Assembly: GCA_021648225.1 (NCBI GenBank)
Contig: JAKITE010000094.1
Location: 1-11,272, forward strand
DNA from: Paracoccaceae bacterium
GTDB taxonomy: Bacteria; Pseudomonadota; Alphaproteobacteria; Rhodobacterales; Rhodobacteraceae
Length of the DNA: 11,272 nucleotides
Direction: 5' to 3'
The position numbers and the translations under genes are program-made. A model generated the notes under the pieces. It made no database searches. It was not told the origin of the DNA and saw only the letters and a program-made list of their open reading frames with translations. Below, piece by piece: positions 6,253-11,272 of the stretch; position 1 is the first letter of the stretch; every line of letters begins with the position of its first letter.

Positions 6253-7231
6253 CGAAGCCAAAAAACCGTTGCTCAAGGTTGATAACCTGAAAATGCATTT
6301 CCCGATTCTTCGCGGCATTATGAAACGTCAGGTTGGCGCGGTCAAAGCCGTGGATGGCATCAGTTTCGAGATCATGGAGGGCGAAACCCTTGGTCTGGTT
6401 GGCGAATCCGGTTGCGGTAAATCCACCGCCGGGCGCTGTGTGTTGCGCCTGTATGAGGTGACAGACGGCAAAATCGAACTGGACGGTCAGGATATTGCCA
6501 CCCTGACGGGCGGCGGATTGCGCGCCAAACGCCCCGAAATGCAGATGATTTTTCAAGATCCACAAGCCAGCCTGAACCCGCGCATGACCGTTGGGTCGAT
6601 CATTTCCGAGCCGCTATACGAGCATCGCAAAATGACCAAGCATGAGCGCCGCGCAAGGGTTGACGAATTGATGGATGCGGTGGGTCTGGCGCGCCGGTTT
6701 GCGGATCGTTACCCCCATGAATTTTCCGGTGGCCAGCGTCAGCGTATCGGCATTGCCCGCGCCCTTGCGCTCAACCCGAAATTTATCGTTTGCGACGAAC
6801 CGATTGCCGCGCTGGATGTTTCCATTCAGGCCCAAGTGGTTAACCTGCTGGAAGGTTTGCAAGAAAAACTGGGCCTTACCTATCTGTTTATCAGCCATGA
6901 TCTGTCGATGGTGCGCCATCTGGCCGACCGTGTGGCAGTGATGTATCTGGGCAAACTGGTGGAGCTTGGCGATTCAGAAACCCTGTATACCAACCCGCAA
7001 CACCCCTATACCCAAGCGCTTTTGTCAGCGGTGCCCCATCCTGACCCGGCCAAGGCCGGCAATATTGACCGCGTTATTCTGCAAGGCGATGTGCCCAGCC
7101 CTGCCAACCCGCCAAAGGGCTGCAATTTTTGCACCCGTTGTCCGGTGGCAATAGATATTTGTCATAAAGACGAACCCGAATGGCGGCAAATTGGCGAAGG
7201 TCACTTCGCCGCTTGTCACTTAATAGAATAA
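6245..7231 (+). CDS. Peptide ABC transporter ATP-binding protein, DppF/OppF family
   Basis: The second ATPase of the importer, 328 residues from the chosen ATG. It shows Walker A GESGCGKS (53-60), Q-loop FQDP (103-106), signature FSGGQRQR (160-167), Walker B VCDEP (182-186), H218 in FISHDL, and the C-terminal motif NPQHPYTQALL. Cysteines at 293, 299, 306 and 324 repeat the spacing of the first ATPase, with one extra at 296. Start choice: in-frame GTG 6191 and ATGs at 6200, 6203, 6221 and 6236 would lengthen the protein inside the upstream gene without family sequence. The ATG at 6245 has AGGGA ten bases upstream and begins just before the conserved LLKVDNLKMHFP. It overlaps the upstream stop codon by eight bases, suggesting translational coupling. 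Confidence 0.92.
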   Translation: MFDEAKKPLLKVDNLKMHFPILRGIMKRQVGAVKAVDGISFEIMEGETLGLVGESGCGKSTAGRCVLRLYEVTDGKIELDGQDIATLTGGGLRAKRPEMQMIFQDPQASLNPRMTVGSIISEPLYEHRKMTKHERRARVDELMDAVGLARRFADRYPHEFSGGQRQRIGIARALALNPKFIVCDEPIAALDVSIQAQVVNLLEGLQEKLGLTYLFISHDLSMVRHLADRVAVMYLGKLVELGDSETLYTNPQHPYTQALLSAVPHPDPAKAGNIDRVILQGDVPSPANPPKGCNFCTRCPVAIDICHKDEPEWRQIGEGHFAACHLIE

Positions 7232-7286
7232 AGATGCGGGCCAACCGCGCGATAATCAAAATTTGCAACAGAGGAGAAACTCGCAA

Positions 7287-9002
7287 ATGAACATGAAACA
7301 TATTCTGGCCGGCGCGCTAAGCGCCACGCTGGTGACTGGTTCGGCAGCTTATGCCGGCAGCCACGAAGCACAGGGCCGCGACGGCAATGTCAATATCATC
7401 TATTGGCAAGCCGTTTCCATCCTTAATCCGTTCCTGTCCGGGGGCACCAAAGATATCGATGCATCAAACCTGATCATCGAGCCATTGGCGCGCTATGACG
7501 AACAAGGCAACATGATTCCATGGCTGGCCACGGAAATCCCGACCGTAGAAAACGGCGGCGTTGCCGAAGACCTGACCTCGATCACCTGGAACATCACGCC
7601 TGGCATCAAATGGTCCGACGGCACTGATTTCACCTCGGCCGATGTTGTGTTCACTGCTGAATATTGCATGAACCCCGATGGCGGTTGCCAGCAACTGACC
7701 TCGTTTTCCGATATTGAATCGGTTGTTGCGGTTGATGACCTGACCGTTACCATCACCTTCACCAAACCAAAACCATTCCCTTATGGTGCGTTTGTAGGTG
7801 GCACAAGCCCGATCATTCAGGCTGCGCAATTTGCGAATTGTGTTGGCGCCGAGGCCCCGAACTGCACCGAGCAAAACTTTAACCCGATCGGCACTGGCCC
7901 GTTTATGGTTGATGAATTCCGCGCCAATGACGTGGTTACCATGGTTGCCAACCCCAACTATCGTGACCCGAGCAAGCCGGCATTTGCCAGTCTGACCTTC
8001 AAGGGTGGCGGCGATGCGGCATCTGCTGGTCGTGCGGTTCTTGAAACCGGCGAATTCGACTATGCATGGAACCTGCAAATCGACCCGGGCGTGTTGGCCG
8101 ATATGGCAGCAGCCGGCAATGGCACCGTGATTTCATCTTACGGCACCTCGGTTGAGCGCATGATGGTCAACATGACCAATCCATCCGCTGATCTGGGCGA
8201 TCTTCGCTCGACAACCGAGGGTGGTCCGCACCCGTTCTTGCAATTTGCCGAAGTCCGTCGCGCATTAAGCATTGCGATTGACCGTAATTTGCTGGCCGAA
8301 GTCGGCTATGGCAAAGCAGGCACCGCAACCTGTAATGTGGTTCCGGCACCGGCAATCTATGCGTCTACTGCCAATGACGAATGTCTTGTGCAGAACATCG
8401 ATCTGGCCAACCAGATCCTTGACGATGCTGGCTGGGAAATGGGTTCCGACGGGGTTCGCGCCAAAGACGGCGTGCGTCTGTCGATCCTGTATCAAACCTC
8501 GACCAATGCAGTTCGCCAGGATACCCAAGCACTGGTTAAGCAGTGGTGGGCAGAAATCGGTGTTGAAACCGAGCTGAAAAACATCGACGCTGCGGTGTTC
8601 TTTGGTGGTGATCAATCCAGCCCGGATACATTCCAGAAATTCTTTGCGGATATCGAAATGTATACCAACCTGTTTGATGGCACCGATCCCGAGGCCTATA
8701 TGAATAGCTGGACCTGTGCGGAAATTCCTAATCCGGAAAACAATTGGCTGGGCAGCAACATGCCGCGCTATTGTAACCCTGCTTATGATGCACTGGCGAC
8801 CGAACTGTCGACCACCGCCGCAATCGAGGACCGTGCGCGTATCGTTCGTGAAATGAACGACATGCTGATGTCTGAGGGCGCGATGATCCCGCTGGTTCAC
8901 CGTGGTCGTGTTTCTGCACATGCCAATTCCCTTCAGGGCGTTATCCTGAACACATGGGATAGCGAAATGTGGAACGCTGCTGACTGGACCCGCAGCGAAT
9001 AA
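7287..9002 (+). CDS. Periplasmic peptide-binding protein of ABC importer (SBP family 5)
   Basis: A 571-residue exported solute receptor (SBP_bac_5 family) that captures peptides or similar solutes for the two permeases. The signal peptide ends AAYA, with cleavage after residue 23. There is no lipobox Cys at the cleavage site, so the mature protein is probably soluble and periplasmic. Family phrases include LIIEPLARYD, ITPGIKWSDGTDFTSADVVF (103-122), FNPIGTGPFMVDEF, and EVRRALSIAIDRNLL (322-336). It has exactly eight cysteines in four local pairs (127/134, 185/193, 349/366, 477/496), so several disulfides are likely. The ATG at 7287 has GAGGAG ten bases upstream. It is the third gene of the operon, 55 bp after the second ATPase, and is followed by a hairpin terminator. 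Substrate cannot be read from sequence; peptides, N-acyl amino acids or opine-like compounds are possible. Confidence 0.92.
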   Translation: MNMKHILAGALSATLVTGSAAYAGSHEAQGRDGNVNIIYWQAVSILNPFLSGGTKDIDASNLIIEPLARYDEQGNMIPWLATEIPTVENGGVAEDLTSITWNITPGIKWSDGTDFTSADVVFTAEYCMNPDGGCQQLTSFSDIESVVAVDDLTVTITFTKPKPFPYGAFVGGTSPIIQAAQFANCVGAEAPNCTEQNFNPIGTGPFMVDEFRANDVVTMVANPNYRDPSKPAFASLTFKGGGDAASAGRAVLETGEFDYAWNLQIDPGVLADMAAAGNGTVISSYGTSVERMMVNMTNPSADLGDLRSTTEGGPHPFLQFAEVRRALSIAIDRNLLAEVGYGKAGTATCNVVPAPAIYASTANDECLVQNIDLANQILDDAGWEMGSDGVRAKDGVRLSILYQTSTNAVRQDTQALVKQWWAEIGVETELKNIDAAVFFGGDQSSPDTFQKFFADIEMYTNLFDGTDPEAYMNSWTCAEIPNPENNWLGSNMPRYCNPAYDALATELSTTAAIEDRARIVREMNDMLMSEGAMIPLVHRGRVSAHANSLQGVILNTWDSEMWNAADWTRSE

Positions 9003-9016
9003 TCAAACCGATTTTG

Positions 9017-9050
9017 GGGGCCTCGCCATATTTGCGAGGCCCCTTTATTT
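9017..9050 (+). terminator. Intergenic terminator/attenuator after the binding-protein gene
   Basis: A perfect 10-bp GC-rich stem (9017-9026 with 9034-9043) encloses a seven-base loop and is followed by TTTATTTC. It begins 14 bases after the binding-protein stop and lies inside the operon, 33 bp before the first permease start. A partial terminator here also protects the upstream message, which would make binding protein more abundant than permease. Some readthrough, or a further promoter, must exist, since no obvious promoter fits in the short remaining gap. Confidence 0.85.
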
Positions 9051-9082
9051 CTTTCATCCAAGCTACTGTACCGAGGCGTTAA

Positions 9083-10111
9083 ATGCTGAATTATACCATC
9101 AGGCGATTGCTTTTCACGATCCCGACGCTTTTGTTCATCAGCTTTGTCATTTTCCTTATTCTGGATATGGCCCCGAATGACCCCACCGGCAATCTGCCGA
9201 TGACCATTCCCCCCGAGGTGCGCGAAAACATTCGCAAAAGCCTTGGCCTGGATGCGCCGATGTATGTGCGTTATCTGTTATGGTGCAACCAGTTTTTCAT
9301 CAACGAACCGCTGAACCTGTTTTATGAATGGTTTGACTGGTGTATCGGCGATTGCGAAAACCGCACAAGGGTGCGCAGCTGGTCTACCCGCTCGCCGGTA
9401 GTTGACCTGATTGTTGAGCGCATGCCCCAAACCCTGTGGGTGGTTGGCATGTCTTATGTGGTCGGCATTCTGATTGCCCTGCCCATCGGGGTGATCTCGG
9501 CCTATAAACAATATAGCTGGTTTGACCAGATCGGCACATTTATCTCCATGATCGGCTTTTCGGTTCCGACCTTCTTTACCGGGGTTTTGCTGATTGTGAT
9601 CTTTTCGGTCTGGATAGATCAAGATAGCTGGTTCTGGATGCCCTCGATTTACGACACCACGCTGGTGGTTGATAGCTGGGGTAATTTCTGGCTTCAGGTC
9701 CGGCAGATGATCATGCCGGTGATGGTGCTGGCGCTTTATAATGCAGCCCAGCTAAGCCGGTTCATGCGGGCCTCGATGCTGGATAACCTGTCACAGGATT
9801 ATGTGCGCACCGCCCGCGCCAAAGGCCTGAAGGAAAAAACCGTTTTGCTGGTGCATGTGTTGCGCAATTCGATGATTCCGGTGGTAACGGTAATTGCGCT
9901 TAGCGTGCCGCAGGTATTTGGCGGCGCCATCATTACCGAACAGATTTTCCGGGTTAACGGGCTGGGGCAATTGCTGATCATCGGCATTCAAGGCGCCGAT
10001 ATTCCGCTGGTCCAGACGCTAACATTTATTTTTGCGGTGCTGATCGTATTGTTTAATCTTGTGGCCGATATTCTTTACGGCCTGCTAGACCCGAGGATCC
10101 GTTATGACTGA
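9083..10111 (+). CDS. Peptide ABC transporter permease, DppB/OppB family
   Basis: A 342-residue inner-membrane permease that forms half of the peptide channel. The first membrane segment (about 9-29) is followed by the usual DMAPNDPTGN. A long periplasmic part (about 30-115) includes EVRENIRKSLGLDAPMYVRY. Further membrane segments lie at about 117-140, 152-178, 208-224, 264-284 and 308-334. The EAA loop that contacts the ATPases is DYVRTARAKGLKEKTVLLVH (239-258). The C-terminus LLDPRIRYD is typical. Three cysteines (68, 87, 91) fall in the periplasmic part. The ATG at 9083 has GAGG (9073-9076) six bases upstream. It overlaps the next permease gene by eight bases. Confidence 0.93.
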   Translation: MLNYTIRRLLFTIPTLLFISFVIFLILDMAPNDPTGNLPMTIPPEVRENIRKSLGLDAPMYVRYLLWCNQFFINEPLNLFYEWFDWCIGDCENRTRVRSWSTRSPVVDLIVERMPQTLWVVGMSYVVGILIALPIGVISAYKQYSWFDQIGTFISMIGFSVPTFFTGVLLIVIFSVWIDQDSWFWMPSIYDTTLVVDSWGNFWLQVRQMIMPVMVLALYNAAQLSRFMRASMLDNLSQDYVRTARAKGLKEKTVLLVHVLRNSMIPVVTVIALSVPQVFGGAIITEQIFRVNGLGQLLIIGIQGADIPLVQTLTFIFAVLIVLFNLVADILYGLLDPRIRYD

Positions 10112-11021
10112 TACCGCCACACAAGACGAAAACACACAAAGCAAAAACCGCTCGCTATGGGGGGATGTATGGGTGCAGTTTCGCACTCATAAAGGCGCAA
10201 TGCTGGGGATGGTTGTTTTTGCTATCATCCTGTTTGGCGTCACCGCCGGACCATACTTATGGACCATTGATCCCCAATTTCTGGATATCCGTGATAAAAA
10301 TCAGGGCTTAAGCTGGAAACATCCGCTGGGCACCGACCAGTTGGGCCGTGATCTGCTGGCGCAGCTTATCCATGGCGGTCGGGTTTCAGTGGCGGTTGGC
10401 CTTTCGGCCATGCTTTTGTCTTTGGTGGTTGGCACATTTATCGGGGTGCTGGCGGGCTATTTCAAAAAGGTCGACGGGCCGCTGATGCGCCTGACCGATC
10501 TGTTTCTGGCCCTGCCTATTTTGCCGTTACTGCTGGTGATCATCATGTTGTTTCGCGACACATTGCGGAATGCTTTTGGCCCGGAAACCGGCATTTTCCT
10601 GTTGATTGTATTTATCATCGGCATCACCAGCTGGATGCAAACTGCACGGATTGTGCGCGGCGATGTGCTGGCCCTGAAAGAGCGCGAATTCATTCTGGCT
10701 GCCAACAGCATCGGCACGCCGTCACGGCGGATAATCTTGCGCCATATTTTGCCAAACATCATGTCGCCGATTATGGTTTCGGCAACCTTGGGCGTGGCCA
10801 CGGCGATTATTACCGAAAGCGCATTATCGTTTCTGGGCCTCGGCTTTCCGTCGGATTTCCCGACATGGGGGCGGCTGCTATTTGATGGCACCACCTATAT
10901 CCAGCAATCGCCCTCACGGGTGATCTGGCCGGGGCTTGCGATCTCGCTAACGGTGCTAAGTGTGAATTTCATTGGAGACGGCTTGCGCGACGCGCTAGAC
11001 CCACGGATCAGAGGCCGTTAA
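10104..11021 (+). CDS. Peptide ABC transporter permease, DppC/OppC family
   Basis: A 305-residue inner-membrane permease pairing with the preceding one. A polar N-terminal tail (1-27) leads into the OppC N-terminal segment and first membrane helix (about 32-54). Then comes the family signature HPLGTDQLGRDLL (73-85), which lies before the core domain. Membrane segments follow at about 95-118, 135-150, 161-178, 222-243 and 275-290. The EAA loop is REFILAANSIGTPSRRIILR (194-213). ESALSFLGLGFP (238-249) and the terminal LDPRIRGR are typical. The ATG at 10104 lies inside the last codons of the upstream gene (eight-base overlap), a sign of coupled translation. It is the last gene of the operon. No T-tailed hairpin directly follows, although a palindrome lies about 95 bp downstream. 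Confidence 0.93.
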   Translation: MTDTATQDENTQSKNRSLWGDVWVQFRTHKGAMLGMVVFAIILFGVTAGPYLWTIDPQFLDIRDKNQGLSWKHPLGTDQLGRDLLAQLIHGGRVSVAVGLSAMLLSLVVGTFIGVLAGYFKKVDGPLMRLTDLFLALPILPLLLVIIMLFRDTLRNAFGPETGIFLLIVFIIGITSWMQTARIVRGDVLALKEREFILAANSIGTPSRRIILRHILPNIMSPIMVSATLGVATAIITESALSFLGLGFPSDFPTWGRLLFDGTTYIQQSPSRVIWPGLAISLTVLSVNFIGDGLRDALDPRIRGR

Positions 11022-11054
11022 CCAATTGGCGACAAAGCGCCACGCGGCATATGG

Positions 11055-11075
11055 AAAACTTATACAAAACTTATA
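11055..11075. repeat. Tandem repeat AAAACTTATA x2, 11-bp period
   Basis: AAAACTTATA occurs at 11055-11064 and 11066-11075, separated by one base and followed by another A-run. It lies in the 125-bp gap between the last permease gene and the transposase tail, in sequence much more AT-rich than the operon. Its role is unknown; two helix-phased copies could be regulator sites, or debris near an insertion point. Confidence 0.6.
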
Positions 11076-11115
11076 GAAAAATTACTTGGGTTTTGGCGGT
11101 TAACTTTTCCCGTAG

Positions 11116-11136
11116 GGTGCGTGGTCCCCACGCACC
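11116..11136. repeat. Palindrome GGTGCGTGG/CCACGCACC, intergenic hairpin
   Basis: Two perfect 9-base arms (11116-11124 and 11128-11136) enclose a three-base loop TCC. Flanks TAGGG and CCCTA extend the symmetry imperfectly. There is no T-run on either side, so it is not a normal intrinsic terminator. GTAGGGTGCGTGG-type palindromes recur, to my knowledge, in intergenic DNA of many bacteria as short dispersed repeats, so this is probably one copy. It lies 10 bp outside the transposase stop codon, so it could instead be related to the end of the insertion sequence. Confidence 0.65.
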
Positions 11137-11146
11137 GATCGCGACC

Positions 11147-11272
11147 CTAGCTGTATAGTCCCAGCTTGTGGTGGGTTGGGTTTATTGTGAATCTTTCTGG
11201 TTCTGATGTCCAGATTTTGCATATGTATTCAAACGGGGTTAGGCCTTTGAGTGTCTTCAGTCTTCGCGCATA
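11147..11272 (-). CDS. IS481-family-like transposase, C-terminal fragment (runs off right edge)
   Basis: The last 41 codons of a DDE integrase-type transposase; the catalytic core lies beyond the window. The visible residues RRLKTLKGLTPFEYICKIW and then EPERFTINPTHH match the well-known tail of IS481-type (and related IS3-type) transposases, where LxGLTPxExI is followed by W and an EPxRF-type phrase. The reading frame is open from the right edge to a TAG stop, with no frameshift in the visible part. It faces the importer operon. Assignment to IS481 rather than IS3 is by recall of these tails. Whether the full element is intact cannot be seen. Confidence 0.8.
   Translation of the reverse strand, partial: YARRLKTLKGLTPFEYICKIWTSEPERFTINPTHHKLGLYS

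Larger units (their letters stand above)
11022..11272. mobile_element. Edge of an insertion sequence next to the importer operon
   Basis: The transposase tail shows that an insertion sequence enters from the right, and its left end must lie somewhere between the last permease stop (11021) and the transposase stop (11147). I could not find the terminal inverted repeat, because the partner end is outside the window, so the exact boundary is unknown. The drop to AT-rich sequence after 11040 and the tandem repeat suggest a junction there. The operon itself is not interrupted. Confidence 0.5.

Noticed and set aside
5704..6318. Minus-strand open frame of about 200 codons across the first ATPase
   Set aside because: It lies opposite a gene with all ABC ATPase motifs and shows no protein features of its own.
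6842..6850. Walker B variant in the second ATPase (VCDEPIAALD)
   Set aside because: The catalytic Asp-Glu pair is intact; Ile-Ala after the Pro is a tolerated variant and not a defect.

Overview
The window reads as chromosome of an alphaproteobacterium, most likely a member of the Rhodobacterales (Roseobacter-like). The evidence is the flp-cpaA-cpaB-cpaC Tad pilus order with a divergent short CpaC-like gene, the style of the peptide ABC transporter proteins, and an IS481-type transposase tail of a kind common in that group. This placement rests on protein recognition by eye, not on a search. There are two compositional zones. The pilus part (about 1-2780) is AT-richer; the hydrolase and transporter part (about 2780-11021) is visibly GC-richer.

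Region 1 (1-2805) is the start of a Tad (tight adherence, Flp) pilus locus. On the minus strand, in transcription order, it holds flp (prepilin), a strong intrinsic terminator, cpaA/tadV (prepilin peptidase), a spacer with a CtrA-like site, cpaB, and the first 113 codons of cpaC (outer-membrane secretin), which runs off the left edge. Divergent from flp, on the plus strand, is a short exported protein made of only the secretin/pilus N-terminal domain. Its 3' end overlaps the next gene tail to tail and looks truncated.

Region 2 (2750-5069, minus strand) holds two M20-family zinc amidohydrolases one base apart. An ArgE-type acetylornithine deacetylase is followed by an M20D (hippurate/N-acyl-amino-acid hydrolase-like) amidohydrolase whose last residues look replaced.

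Region 3 (5248-11021, plus strand) is a complete dipeptide/oligopeptide ABC importer in the order ATPase, ATPase, substrate-binding protein, permease, permease. A GC-rich hairpin with a T-rich tail lies between the binding-protein gene and the permeases and probably skews expression toward the binding protein. The importer is divergent from the two hydrolases across a 178-bp spacer. A reasonable inference is that it brings in short peptides or N-acyl amino acids and the hydrolases deacylate them in the cytoplasm.

Region 4 (11022-11272) holds an 11-bp tandem repeat, a perfect 9-bp-arm palindrome and the C-terminal 41 codons of an IS481-like transposase on the minus strand, which continues beyond the right edge.

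No stretch over 300 bases lacks a gene; the longest gap is 2190-2451. I saw no tRNA, rRNA, CRISPR array or phage gene, and nothing that I would call a new defence or mobile system. The most unusual point is the tail-to-tail junction near 2770-2785.
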